Below are positions 18,801 through 27,023 of a stretch of DNA of 64,000 nt, in pieces. Each line of letters opens with the position of its first letter. Within the stretch, counting starts at the first letter, position 1. Both the position numbers and the translations under genes were made by a program. The stretch lies in contig NZ_QFXK01000004.1 of the NCBI RefSeq assembly GCF_003261635.1, positions 161,180 through 225,179 on the forward strand. Direction: 5' to 3'. Source of the DNA: Kribbella monticola. Its GTDB lineage: Bacteria; Actinomycetota; Actinomycetes; Propionibacteriales; Kribbellaceae. The notes beneath the pieces were generated by a model. The model worked only from the letters and a program-made list of their open reading frames with translations. It ran no database searches and was not told where the DNA came from.

Positions 18801-18992
18801 CGCCAACGCGGATCCAACATCTTGATCTTCGCTCGGGCTCACCTCGAAACTGAGATGGGCACCTCGCCATATGTCTTCCTCGGTCCAGCCGCCTACGTCA
18901 ACCACACCGGCGATCGGCCGATTGCTATCACCTGGCGCTTGCAAGTCCCGATGCCCACCGATCTTTTCCAGGTCGCGTCAGTCGTCGCATGA
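15891..18992 (+). CDS. SF2 helicase with N-terminal phospholipase-D nuclease domain and DUF3427-like C-terminus
   Basis: 1033 residues. PLD domain at about 125-265 with one HxK motif (His207, Lys209) followed by GSSNLS (225-230). SF2 helicase core at about 305-690: Walker A ATGTGKT (336-342), DEFH box (435-438), motif III LTATPERTDG, motif VI LGRGLRQ. The C-terminal 350 residues fit the DUF3427 region of this class. This order (PLD, DEAD, DUF3427) recurs in bacterial genomes, often in accessory DNA; a nucleic-acid defence or repair role is inference. AGGTGG precedes the ATG. Third codon positions are clearly less G+C-rich than in the neighbours, suggesting acquisition by transfer. Confidence 0.85.
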   Translation: MKPGIYDALVTNGLVDVLDQTDGLTSLVEDIDDADQPEVLARHVRDAVLRTLGATRDQGERVALVNDLLSRLPAENDLLPDAKPQQLLALYPPAGPGVHRPGGLRPSTPLSDAALLTNAHGEPALGSELRAEIDTSDEVDLLCAFVKWYGLRLLEPELSRLRQRDAPLRVITTTYLGATDRHALDRLVTDFGAEVKIQYDVLRTRLHAKAWLFRRNTGFDTAYVGSSNLSRAALLDGVEWNVRLSRIATPSLLKKFAATFDTYWNDSTFETYNPEHDRDRLDDALAEAGNRKTTDRVTISLAGLEVRPRPYQAEMLETIAVEREVHDRHRNLVVAATGTGKTVIAALDYRRLRDAAMARGEQAPSLLFIAHRREILQQSLRTYREVLNDANFGEEYFSGARPERWNHVFASVQALTNYDITTMPAESFDILVVDEFHHAAARTYRKLLGHLQPRELLGLTATPERTDGFDLQSYFGGRTAVELRLWDALSDDLLCPFHYFGIADGTSLADVQWKRGRYDEVQLEGLYTGNARRAAIVLRELRDKLTDVRKMRALGFCVSVAHAEYMAKVFNDAGIPALAVSGRSLTVERDQALRDLKDRRVNALFAADLFNEGLDLPEVDTVLFLRPTESPTVFLQQLGRGLRQATGKPVLTALDFVGHQRKEFRFDKRFRALTGQTRKGLQRQVEKGFPLLPSGCQIVLDKVTQAAVLQNLRDQLTGSKREIVAELRAHPHQNLPTFLHESGIELSDVLRDKRSWTSLRREAGIPTPSGGDHEAALLRRVRALAHVDDPIRMQAYRALLADKAPSYEDLDADQQLHAQMLFFSLWPNGGGFDSFGAGLAALRAEHALRDELLQVIDITMDRARHRTLQLTGKLASVPLRIHASYQREEILTALRYADLERHRPSTFQQGVVYSPEIDTDAFLVTLQKSEADYSPTTMYRDYAISPTLFHWETQSATSVTSKTGQRYIDHRQRGSNILIFARAHLETEMGTSPYVFLGPAAYVNHTGDRPIAITWRLQVPMPTDLFQVASVVA

Positions 18993-19070
18993 CAGCCAGC
19001 TAGATCGACTGCTGGTTCGATCACGCAATTCGAGTGGTCGCCGGCCGAGCAGGCAGATCCTCAGTCGTCT

Positions 19071-19812
19071 TCATCGCCGACGAGCTGATGCGATGACCTC
19101 GTCGATTGATTCGGCGACGATGGTGGGGGCTTCGGTTGGGATGTTGTGGCCGCTCTGGCGGGCGACCTTAAGGCTGGCGCCTAGGTCGGCTGCCAGTGAT
19201 TGCTGGTGGTGCTGCCATCGGTCGTCGAGTTCGGCGAGCGTAAAGGGTTGCCAGGGCGTGAGGTCTGTGAGGTCGAGCCAGTGGCGGACTCGGCTGGTGA
19301 TGACGACACTCGGTCGGTCGAGGGTGCGTCTGCTGCGCCTGATCTTGTCCGCGCTGGCAACCACGTCGTATGACAAGTGATCCTCCCGGCCGCCGTCGGC
19401 TACAAAGAGGACCGGTTCGTCGGTTCAGGTGGATGTCACTTGTATCGACAAGAACCAAGCCGGCGACATTCTCTGGCCATCGGTCGGCGAAGAGTAGGGC
19501 GACCAGGCCACCGAGCGAGTGGCCGACCAGGACAAACGGTCCCGCGAGGTCCGCGGTCGCGAGTAGCCGGCCCAATTCCTCTGAGGCAGCGCTCAGTGGG
19601 GGCGTCCCTGAGTCGGCCGGGGTCTCGCTGTCGCCAATTCCTGCGCGGTCGTAGATCAGGAGCGTTGTCGGGGACTTCAGCGCGGCGATGACTGCGTCCC
19701 AGGAGCCTCTGCCGGCGCCCGCACCGGAGATGAAGACGACCGTCGGGGTTCCCTCCCCCGCGATCTCAGCTGCGAGCGTGTACCCGCCGACATCGAACAT
19801 TGTGGTCGCCAT
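19071..19812 (-). pseudogene. Frameshifted alpha/beta hydrolase
   Basis: The first part (from the ATG at 19812) matches the intact paralogue at 19868-20617 through VDTSDIHLN and includes the nucleophile elbow GHSLGGL. Near position 19404 the frame changes: the rest of the protein, from VADGGREDHLSYDVV to the stop at 19071, continues in the next frame and still carries the catalytic-His region (SGHNIPTEAP). A loss of two bases in a CTTT context would explain it. Either a recent pseudogene or a sequencing error. Confidence 0.8.
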
Positions 19813-19867
19813 GGCGACGAGCCTAGGGCGACGACACGTAGTACGGCGTCAGGACCTCGGCTAGGCC

Positions 19868-20617
19868 TCAGTGGTTGCGGGTGGCGGTGATGAGGGTGTC
19901 GATTGCTTCGGCTACGACGGTTGGGTCGTCCTTGTGGACGTAGTGACCGCCGGCGCGGGCGATCTTGTGGGTGGCGGCTAGGTCGGTTGCGAGGGTGCGT
20001 TGGTGGCGTTGCCAGCGGTCGTCCAGTTCGGCGAGGGTGAAGGGTTGCCAGGGGTCGGGGTCCTCGATTTCGAGCCAGCCGCCGGGGCGGCTGGCGATGA
20101 CGACGGTTGGTACGCCGAGGGCGCGTCTGCTGCGGGCGACTTCGTCGACGGTGGCGACCACGTCGTACGAGAGGTGGTCCTCCCTGTCTCCGTCGTCAAT
20201 GACGACGTACGGGTTGTCGAGCTCGAGATCCAGGTGGATGTCGGTGGCGTCGACCAGGACGAGGCCGGCGAGATTCTCCGGCCATTGCGCGGCGTAGATC
20301 AGGCCGATCAGGCCTCCAATTGAGTGGCCGACAAGGATGAATGGGCCGGGAATGTCAACTGCGACGAGCAGGCGGCGCAGCTCGTCCGCGGCGGCGCCAA
20401 GTGGGCGCGATCCTCCAGTTTGCGGTATCTCGCTATCGCCGATCCCGGCGCGGGCGTAGGTCATCAGAGTTGTCGACGAATGCAAGGCGGAGATCGTTGC
20501 TTCCCAGGGTTCTCCCGCGTCGCCGCTGCCGGAGATGAAGACGACCGTAGGCGAGCCCTCCCCCGAGATCTCGGCTGCAAGCTTGTAGCCGCCGACGTCG
20601 AATTTGGTGGTCGCCAT
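19868..20617 (-). CDS. Alpha/beta hydrolase
   Basis: 249 residues starting at MATTKFDVGGYKL, the position matching the start of its damaged tandem copy; a longer reading of 37 residues is possible but not shared. The core has a TVVFISGSGD oxyanion strand, nucleophile GHSIGGL, an Asp in the VLVDATDIHL strand and a His in AGGHYVHKDDP. No signal peptide. Likely an esterase or haloperoxidase-like hydrolase; substrate unknown. Confidence 0.85.
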   Translation of the reverse strand: MATTKFDVGGYKLAAEISGEGSPTVVFISGSGDAGEPWEATISALHSSTTLMTYARAGIGDSEIPQTGGSRPLGAAADELRRLLVAVDIPGPFILVGHSIGGLIGLIYAAQWPENLAGLVLVDATDIHLDLELDNPYVVIDDGDREDHLSYDVVATVDEVARSRRALGVPTVVIASRPGGWLEIEDPDPWQPFTLAELDDRWQRHQRTLATDLAATHKIARAGGHYVHKDDPTVVAEAIDTLITATRNH

Positions 20618-20757
20618 GGCTAGGAGCCTAGGACCTGGACGGGTCGGCGAACCGCGGCACGGCGTACGGGCTGTGCGCGGACTCAGAACGGTGAGTGATT
20701 GAACTGAGTGGATTCTTCTGTTGGACATCTCAGCTGGGGAGGGGGAGGTTGGGATGT

Positions 20758-21729
20758 ATGGAATTCACTCATCTTGGGCGGACTGGGCTTACTGTTAGTC
20801 GGATTTGTTTGGGGACGATGAACTTTGGGCCGCATACGAGCGAGGACGACTCGCACGCGATCATGGATGCGGCGCTTGAGAAGGGGATCAACTTCTTCGA
20901 CACGGCCAATGTGTATGGGCGGAGTGTGGGGAAGGGTGCGACGGAGGAGATCGTCGGGCGGTGGTTCGCGAAGGACCCTAAGAACCGTGAGAAGACGGTG
21001 CTTGCCACCAAGCTGTACGGCGACATGGACGAGTGGCCGAACGAGGGCAAGCTCTCCGCGCTCAACATTCGTCGCGCGCTCGACGCGAGTCTGAAGCGGC
21101 TGCAGACGGACTACATCGACCTGTACCAGTTCCACCACATCGACCGCGCGACGCCGTGGGAGGAGATCTGGCAGGCGATGGAGGTCGCCGTACAGCAGGG
21201 CAAGATCCTGTACGCCGGCAGCAGCAACTTCGCCGGCTGGCACATCGCTCAGGCGCAGGCGGCTGCCGAGAAGCGGAACTTCACCGGCCTCGTCAGCGAG
21301 CAGTCGATCTACAACCTGATCGTGCGCGACGTGGAGCGCGAGGTGCTGCCTGCTGCGCAGGAGTACGGGCTCGGCGTCATCCCCTGGTCGCCGCTGCAAG
21401 GCGGTCTCCTGGGTGGCGTGATCCGCAAGGAGAACGAGGGCGTACGCCGTACCGAGGGTCGCGCCAAGGAAGCTCTGGAGAAGCTGCGCCCCCAGATCGA
21501 GCAGTACGAGGCGCTGGCCGACGAGCTCGGACACGAGCCTGGCGACGTGGCGCTCGCTTGGCTCCTGCACCAGCCCGCCGTCACCGGCCCGATCGTCGGC
21601 CCGCGGACTATGGAGCAGCTCGAGTCCGCAGTACGCGCTGTCGACGTCAAGCTAGACGACAAGACCCTCACCCAACTCGACGAGATCTTCCCGGGCTACA
21701 AGGCCGCCCCCGAGGACTACGCCTGGTGA
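20758..21729 (+). CDS. Aldo/keto reductase
   Basis: 323 residues, TIM-barrel NADPH-dependent oxidoreductase. The catalytic tetrad is visible: Asp48 and Tyr53 (FFDTANVYG), Lys85 (LATKLYG) and His126 (YQFHHID). The C-terminal IVGPRTMEQLE segment binds the cofactor. A GGGGAGGTTGGG run precedes the ATG. Similar to YajO/YhdN-type cytoplasmic enzymes that reduce aldehydes; physiological substrate unknown. Confidence 0.92.
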   Translation: MEFTHLGRTGLTVSRICLGTMNFGPHTSEDDSHAIMDAALEKGINFFDTANVYGRSVGKGATEEIVGRWFAKDPKNREKTVLATKLYGDMDEWPNEGKLSALNIRRALDASLKRLQTDYIDLYQFHHIDRATPWEEIWQAMEVAVQQGKILYAGSSNFAGWHIAQAQAAAEKRNFTGLVSEQSIYNLIVRDVEREVLPAAQEYGLGVIPWSPLQGGLLGGVIRKENEGVRRTEGRAKEALEKLRPQIEQYEALADELGHEPGDVALAWLLHQPAVTGPIVGPRTMEQLESAVRAVDVKLDDKTLTQLDEIFPGYKAAPEDYAW

Positions 21730-21752
21730 GACCGCTGCGCTGAGTTCCGCAC

Positions 21753-21788
21753 ATCGCCCGTACGCCGAACGCTCGGCGTACGGGCGAT
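21753..21788. terminator. Strong bidirectional hairpin terminator
   Basis: Perfect 16-bp inverted repeat ATCGCCCGTACGCCGA / TCGGCGTACGGGCGAT with loop ACGC, between the converging aldo-keto reductase and LysR genes. Confidence 0.85.
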
Positions 21789-21802
21789 TCGTGCGAGGGG
21801 TG

Positions 21803-22684
21803 TCAGGTGAGCGTTGTGGGGAGCATGCCGATGAGGGCGTCGGCGGCTAGGGAGGCTGCGGAGCCGGTGGGGATGGCGACTGAGACCTGCCAGGGGTCGG
21901 CGGAGTTGGGGGCCAGGGGGACGGTGATGTGGTCGCCTCGTTTGGCTGCGATGCGTTCTGGGACCAGGGCTACGCCGAGGTTGTGGCTGACCAGTGCCAG
22001 GAGGGTGTGGACGTCGTTGACCTCGATGGTGATCGGGTGGGCGACGCCGGCGCGAGCGAAGGCGTGGTCGGAGATGGCTCGGGCGCCCCAAGTGGGGTCG
22101 AAGTCCACGAACGACTCCCCTGCCAGGTCTGGGAGTGAGACCGAGGACGCGTTGGCCAGGCGGTGTTCGGCGGAGCAGACCATGACCATGGATTCGGTGG
22201 AGACCGGACGGAGGTCGAGGCCTGGGATGGGGTGGCCGGCTGTCGCAACGAAGGCGACGTCGAGGCGGCCGGAGGCTAGTTCGTCGAGCATGGGGGTGGA
22301 GCCGCCCTGGCGTACTTCGATCTCGACGCCTGGGTAGGCCGAGCGGAACTTGGCGAGGAGGGCTGGTACGTCGACTACGCCGAGGCACTGTTCCAGGCCT
22401 ACTGAGAGGTGCCCGCGAAGGAGGCCCTGTACTGCGGCGACAGCGTCCTTTGCTGCTTCGGCGGCCGCTAGGGTGCGGCGGCCTTCACAGAGGAGAGCCC
22501 GGCCGGCCTCGGTGAGTTCGACGCTGCGGGTGTTGCGGACGAAGAGCGAGGTGTGGAGTTCGCGTTCGAGGGCGCGGATCGACGCGGACAGGCCGGACTG
22601 CGAGATCGACATCGCCTCGGCCGCCCGGGTGAAGTGCTTCTGCTCGGCGACGGCGACGAAGTGTTCGAGATGCCTCAGCTCCAT
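21803..22684 (-). CDS. LysR-family transcriptional regulator
   Basis: 293 residues. N-terminal winged helix (LEHFVAVAEQKHFTRAAEAMSISQSGLSASIRALE, residues 5-39) and a periplasmic-binding-like effector domain. It converges with the aldo-keto reductase and diverges from the SEC-C gene, so the regulated gene is not obvious. A TATACT box 8 bases before the ATG suggests a leaderless mRNA. Confidence 0.9.
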   Translation of the reverse strand: MELRHLEHFVAVAEQKHFTRAAEAMSISQSGLSASIRALERELHTSLFVRNTRSVELTEAGRALLCEGRRTLAAAEAAKDAVAAVQGLLRGHLSVGLEQCLGVVDVPALLAKFRSAYPGVEIEVRQGGSTPMLDELASGRLDVAFVATAGHPIPGLDLRPVSTESMVMVCSAEHRLANASSVSLPDLAGESFVDFDPTWGARAISDHAFARAGVAHPITIEVNDVHTLLALVSHNLGVALVPERIAAKRGDHITVPLAPNSADPWQVSVAIPTGSAASLAADALIGMLPTTLT

Positions 22685-22692
22685 AACTCAGA

Positions 22693-22698
22693 AGTATA
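22693..22698 (-). promoter_or_regulatory. Consensus -10 box of leaderless lysR promoter
   Basis: TATACT on the minus strand ends 8 bases before the lysR ATG, leaving no room for a ribosome site. The same stretch (22683-22697) is a weak ATA-N9-TAT dyad of the T-N11-A kind that LysR proteins bind. Confidence 0.5.
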
Positions 22699-22828
22699 GG
22701 TGGTCAGTCAGCTGGGACTCTTCGGTCTTGGATGTCACTGACAGCGATCAACCGGCACCTGGCTACGCGTTGTCCACAGCTTCAGGAAGGCCCGTTCGCA
22801 GCGGCCGAAGGCTCATATCTTCTCCGGC

Positions 22829-23740
22829 ATGAAGGATTCCGTGGCGGAGAAGATCCGCGCTCTTGCAGACCAGTACATCCAGGGCGACGTGCGCACAGAT
22901 TGGCCGGACGAGGAGCTGGCAGAGCTACTTGACGCCGCCCAGACACATTTGACCGAGAACAGGCCGGATCAGGCGATCTGCATCTGGAAGCAACTTGTCC
23001 GCGCAGGCGGGGAGGAAGGTGATTGGGGACATCTCGAGTACGCCGACTATCTGCTGAGGCTGGGCCAGGAAGAGGAAGCGGTCACCGAACTCGCGGCCCT
23101 GATGGCGGGGAGGCGGGTGGCCGGACTTCCGTGGCTTCTGGCGGCCGAGTTGCTCGAGGATCGCGGCATGCTGGAAGAGGCACTCTTCTGGTATTCGGCG
23201 GGGGCTGGATGCCAGCCTGCCGGACTCGCTGCAGCTGTTCAGTTGAGGCAGCTGAGAGAGGGGCGACGCAGGCTCAGGTGGGCCCTCGAGATCCCACTCG
23301 ATGACGACGATCTGCTGGCCGAAATGAGCCGCGGCGAGCTGGACGACAAGGTGTTCGACCTCCTCGATCTGCTGGCTTATCCGCAGGTGAGGGACGGACG
23401 GCTGCAGTTCTGGGACCGCGCAGAGGTCGAAGAGGGGTTGCGCGGCGCCGATCCGCCCATCCCGAGAGAGACCGCGAACGCCTACTACTGGTACGTCGAG
23501 CTTGTCCTGCGAGCCTGCAGCGGTGGTCGCCCCACCGTGGTGCCCCGCCGCCCGAACACGCTGATGCCAGTACTGGCGGTTGCCCTCGCAGCGAGGTCAA
23601 GGCGCGAGATCCCGTCCATGACAGGTCGGCATGGCGATGAAGGTGCGGTCGAGTGGCCGCCTGGGCGGAATCAGGCATGTTGGTGTGGGTCAGGGACCAA
23701 GTACAAGAGGTGCTGCGGCGCATATCTTGGCGTGGCCTGA
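22829..23740 (+). CDS. TPR-like protein with C-terminal SEC-C zinc motif
   Basis: 303 residues. Residues 30-150 are helical repeats of TPR type (AIWKQ-like ladder, LEYADYLLRLGQEEEAV, EEALFWYSAG). The last 20 residues hold a SEC-C motif: Cys-x-Cys-x8-Cys-Cys in CWCGSGTKYKRCCG, which binds zinc. SEC-C proteins act as ribosome- or SecB-linked adaptors or are uncharacterised. No operon partner. Confidence 0.8.
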   Translation: MKDSVAEKIRALADQYIQGDVRTDWPDEELAELLDAAQTHLTENRPDQAICIWKQLVRAGGEEGDWGHLEYADYLLRLGQEEEAVTELAALMAGRRVAGLPWLLAAELLEDRGMLEEALFWYSAGAGCQPAGLAAAVQLRQLREGRRRLRWALEIPLDDDDLLAEMSRGELDDKVFDLLDLLAYPQVRDGRLQFWDRAEVEEGLRGADPPIPRETANAYYWYVELVLRACSGGRPTVVPRRPNTLMPVLAVALAARSRREIPSMTGRHGDEGAVEWPPGRNQACWCGSGTKYKRCCGAYLGVA

Positions 23741-23799
23741 CATGAACCCGAGAGCAAGGGATGCACGAGCGGGTGACCTGGGATCGGTAGGGTGGGGCT

Positions 23800-24207
23800 A
23801 TGGCTGATGAGTTTCGGGTTGAGGTTGAGCTGAACGATGGCGAGCACGGGTTGTCGTTCTGGGAGCGGTTGCGGGCGCTTGATCTTGACGACGATGCTCG
23901 CAAGCGGCTGGGTGGCAACGTGACGGTGACTCGGGACGGGTCGCGGTTGATGATCTACGCGAACTCCGAGGACGACGCGCTCGAAGCCGAGAGTGCTGTG
24001 CGCGAGGTTGTTTCAGCGGATCACTTGAGCGCGGACTACACGTTGACGCGCTGGAGCCACGCGAAGCAGGAGTGGGTTGACCCGAGCACGGCGCCGGACG
24101 AGGCGGATGCGGCCGAGCCGAGCTACGAAGGCGTCGAGACACCGGACCCGCGGTACGTCGTACTGCAGGCCTACAAGCCGGAGTTCCTGCGCGACCTCGG
24201 TCTCTGA
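23800..24207 (+). CDS. Hypothetical acidic protein
   Basis: 135 residues, acidic, with an alternating strand/helix pattern (FRVEVELNDGEHG, VTVTRDGSRLMIYANSEDDA) suggestive of a small ferredoxin-like fold. A GGGTAGGGTGG run precedes the ATG. I do not recognise the family. Confidence 0.68.
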   Translation: MADEFRVEVELNDGEHGLSFWERLRALDLDDDARKRLGGNVTVTRDGSRLMIYANSEDDALEAESAVREVVSADHLSADYTLTRWSHAKQEWVDPSTAPDEADAAEPSYEGVETPDPRYVVLQAYKPEFLRDLGL

Positions 24208-24648
24208 TCGGTCGATACGACGAGGCCGGCCGGTTGGTCAGCTATCGCGACGCCTACCCCTCGGCGCCCTCGTCGTCCTGAACGCGGTGAGGACGATCAC
24301 GCTGACGCCCGGGTTGGCCGGTGCAGGCGGCGGCCTCGGGAATCGTCGCGCACGCTCGGATAGTCGGAGCGCCGTAGTACTGCGGAACCGCTACGTCGCG
24401 AGACCGACTTGCGCGACGTTCGTTGACGTCGCTTGTTTCGGGTTGGCGCATTCGTCCCGGGTTGACGCGTTCGTCCCGGGTTGACGCATTCGTCCCGGGT
24501 TGACGCATTCGTCCCGGGTTGACGCATTCGTGCCGGGTTGGCGCATTGGTCCCGGTGTGGGATTTATTCGGGCGTTGCAGTCGTTGGCATCTTCACGAGG
24601 ACGCCTGCGGTGTAGGCGATGAGTCGACGATCGGGTGGAGGTCGGGCT
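24208..24648. other. Intergenic region with a tandem repeat
   Basis: No convincing gene on either strand. The main content is the 19-bp array at 24443-24556; the minus-strand reading frames across it are side effects of the repeat. The rest shows no other structure I can support. Confidence 0.6.
24443..24556. repeat. 19-bp tandem repeat, six copies
   Basis: Unit TTGACGCATTCGTCCCGGG repeats exactly every 19 bases, starting at 24443, 24462, 24481, 24500, 24519 and 24538. The third to fifth units are identical or nearly so and the outer ones carry TTGGCGC; a degenerate 20-base copy precedes at 24423. No spacers, so not CRISPR. Each unit begins with TTGAC and includes the palindrome CCCGGG. Confidence 0.92.
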
Positions 24649-25359
24649 GTGGGCGAGGCGAGGTACGACGGCGTGGCTTCGGAGTATGACGCGTGGGTCG
24701 GCGCGGGGTCGATGCTTGCCGACGGCACCTTCGAGGAGCTGGTCGGCGAGGTCGAGGGTCAGAAGGTCTGTGCTGTTGCGTGCGGGCAGGGGCGAGAGGC
24801 TCGGTATCTGGCGTCCCGCGGGGCGGCGGTGACTGGGGTCGAGCTGTCCGAGGAGCTTGTCGCGCTCGCGAAGCAGTACGAGGACGCGGATCAGCTCGGG
24901 ATCTCTTATTTGCAAGGCGATGCGCACACTCTGGAAGGGCTCGACAGCGAGTCGTTCGACGGTGTCGTTTGCTATATGGCATTGATGGATATTCCGGATC
25001 TCGATCGGGCCGTGCAATCCGCTGCCCGAGTACTACGGCCGGGCGGCTGGTTCGTCTTCGTGATCACGCATCCGTGCTTCAAGGCGCCGGCTACCGGCGA
25101 TCTGGTGGACCATACGAACCAGAGTGTGCGGCGAACCGTCGGGCGGTACTTCGAAGAGGGCTACTGGGATGGCCCGGGTCTCCACAACGATGCGTTGCCC
25201 GTCGGCGCTTATCACCGGACATTGAGCACGTACGTCGCCGCTCTCACCCGCGCAGGGCTGGTGATCGACGAATTGCGTGAGCCGCAGCAATTCGACCGGC
25301 AGCCGGTTTGGCAAGAGGTCCCTCAACTCCTCTACGTCCGCTGCCATCGGGGCAACTAA
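24649..25359 (+). CDS. SAM-dependent methyltransferase, class I
   Basis: 236 residues from the GTG that follows GGAGG by 7 bases; an ATG 30 bases upstream has no ribosome site. Methyltransferase fold: motif I VCAVACGQGREARYL, acidic strand end VTGVELSEELVALA, motif II FDGVVCYMALMD and motif III VLRPGGWFVFVITHP. The N-terminal YDGVASEYDAW is typical of UbiE-like small-molecule methyltransferases. Substrate unknown. Confidence 0.85.
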   Translation: MGEARYDGVASEYDAWVGAGSMLADGTFEELVGEVEGQKVCAVACGQGREARYLASRGAAVTGVELSEELVALAKQYEDADQLGISYLQGDAHTLEGLDSESFDGVVCYMALMDIPDLDRAVQSAARVLRPGGWFVFVITHPCFKAPATGDLVDHTNQSVRRTVGRYFEEGYWDGPGLHNDALPVGAYHRTLSTYVAALTRAGLVIDELREPQQFDRQPVWQEVPQLLYVRCHRGN

Positions 25360-25396
25360 GCCGACCTGTGAACCCGGTGGGAGGCAGGCTGATCAC

Positions 25397-25921
25397 GTGG
25401 ACGAGTTGAGACTGCGGCCGGTGCAGGAAAAGGATCTGGAGTACTTCGCGCAGTTTGCGGTGGAGCGCGACGAGGTGGGAATCAGCTGGCAGGGATTCCG
25501 GGATGCGCTCGCGCCGACCAGGAGATTCCATCAGGACGGGTATCTGGGGCCGGAGACCAGCCGCCTGATTGTGGAGAGCGGGGGTGAGACGGCTGGGTTC
25601 GTGAGTTGGTTCAGCGGGTCGTTCGACGACAAGACGAAGTACTGGGAGATCGGGGCCGCATTGCGGCCGCAGTACCGGGGGCATGGGATCGGGTGGCGGG
25701 CGCAGGCGATGTTGACCGACTATCTGTTCGAGCACACGCCGGTGGAGCGGATTCAGGCGGCGACCCAGCCCGAGAACGTGGCTGAGCAGAAGTCCTTGCT
25801 GAAGGCAGGTTTCCAGTTCGAAGGCGTGATCCGGGCGTGCGAGTTCCGCGCGGGTCAGTATCGCGATGCGTATCTCTACAGCCGGCTTCGTAGCGATCCT
25901 GCTGTCGCCGTCGATGGATGA
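25397..25921 (+). CDS. GNAT acetyltransferase, RimJ/RimL type
   Basis: 174 residues from GTG with GGGAGG upstream. The acetyl-CoA loop reads LRPQYRGHGIGWRAQ, and the C-terminal NVAEQKSLLKAGFQFEGVIR and YRDAYLYSRL segments are typical of ribosomal-protein or antibiotic-type N-acetyltransferases. It starts 37 bases after the methyltransferase, so co-transcription is likely. Confidence 0.88.
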   Translation: MDELRLRPVQEKDLEYFAQFAVERDEVGISWQGFRDALAPTRRFHQDGYLGPETSRLIVESGGETAGFVSWFSGSFDDKTKYWEIGAALRPQYRGHGIGWRAQAMLTDYLFEHTPVERIQAATQPENVAEQKSLLKAGFQFEGVIRACEFRAGQYRDAYLYSRLRSDPAVAVDG

Positions 25922-26070
25922 CCGATCACAACGGTTCGGTGACAGGTAGCGAATTTCCCGCTGCTGAGCACCCCACGGGGTAATAGCCTCGGCGGTCGCG
26001 GCGTACGGCGGGTCTTCGGCTCGACACGCTGCGCTTCTGCGACTCTGGGGATTGAAGGAGAGGGGAATCC

Positions 26071-26949
26071 GTGTCTCGTCGACGTGGTCTCGTGGCTGGA
26101 ACCGTCTTGCTGGCTGCTGCCCTGACCGGGTGCAGCGATGTGGCAGCCGACTCCGGTACGCCGTCGTCGCCCAGTACGACGGCGACAACGAGCAGCACGC
26201 CGCCGCCCAGCGCGACACCGACGGCGCCGACCGCGACCCCAACGATGACCCCGACCACGACCCCTACGACGACGCCGAGCACGACCGCGACGCCGCCGAG
26301 CGCGAAGCCGACCCCGACTCCGACAACCAAGCCGACGGCGGGGAAGCCGACCAAACCGCCGAAGCCTCCGGTCAAGCCGGCATCGCAGGCCCTGCTGGTC
26401 GAACGCAAGCTAGACTCCTGGGGCTACCCGGTCGGCGACGTCGACGGCGACATCACCAAGCGCGCCCGGCAAGCGCTCTGCGCGTACCGCGAGACTGCCG
26501 GCCTCCCGATCAGCCGCGGCCCGCTCACCGCGGGAGACATCAAGTCGGTGCTCTCGGCAACCGCCAAGCCGGTGCCGACGAAATCGACCGGCATCTACGT
26601 CAACAAGACCTGCCAGGTGCTTTACCAGGTCGTCAAGAACACCTACCGCCGGATCGTCTGGGTCTCCACCGGCGGACCGGGGTACGAGACTCCGAACCGC
26701 ACCGGCAAGGTCTGGCGCAAGTGGGCCGGCCCGCACGAGAGCAGCCTGTACGACGACGCGTACATGTATGACTCGATCTACTTCCTCAAGGACCGCCCCG
26801 GCATCGCGCTGCACGGATCGCGCGTCAACTCGCTCATCAAGACCTACCCAGCGAGCCACCGCTGCGTCCGCGTGATGCGCCCGCAAATCCACGAGATCTT
26901 CGCCGAAACCCCGATCGGCACCAAGGTCCAGGTCTACGGCGAGTACTAA
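26071..26949 (+). CDS. L,D-transpeptidase lipoprotein
   Basis: 292 residues from GTG preceded by GGAGAGGGG. Lipobox LTGC (18-21) anchors it outside; residues 27-105 are a Thr/Pro linker; a PG-binding-like segment (about 108-162) and a YkuD domain (about 172-292) follow. The catalytic region has His248 in LHGS and Cys265 in SHRCVR, where most relatives have SHGCxR. It would form 3-3 crosslinks in peptidoglycan or attach substrates to it. The linker DNA is a low-complexity ACG/CCG run. Confidence 0.88.
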   Translation: MSRRRGLVAGTVLLAAALTGCSDVAADSGTPSSPSTTATTSSTPPPSATPTAPTATPTMTPTTTPTTTPSTTATPPSAKPTPTPTTKPTAGKPTKPPKPPVKPASQALLVERKLDSWGYPVGDVDGDITKRARQALCAYRETAGLPISRGPLTAGDIKSVLSATAKPVPTKSTGIYVNKTCQVLYQVVKNTYRRIVWVSTGGPGYETPNRTGKVWRKWAGPHESSLYDDAYMYDSIYFLKDRPGIALHGSRVNSLIKTYPASHRCVRVMRPQIHEIFAETPIGTKVQVYGEY

Positions 26950-27023
26950 CTCGTACTGCGATCAGTCGCTCTCACCCGAGGCGGGTCGCCGGTCGAGCCT
27001 GTACGACGCTCAACCTGCCTGCG

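Noticed and set aside
24443..24556. Possible CRISPR array
   Set aside because: The units abut with no unique spacers and no cas genes are near; it is a simple tandem repeat.
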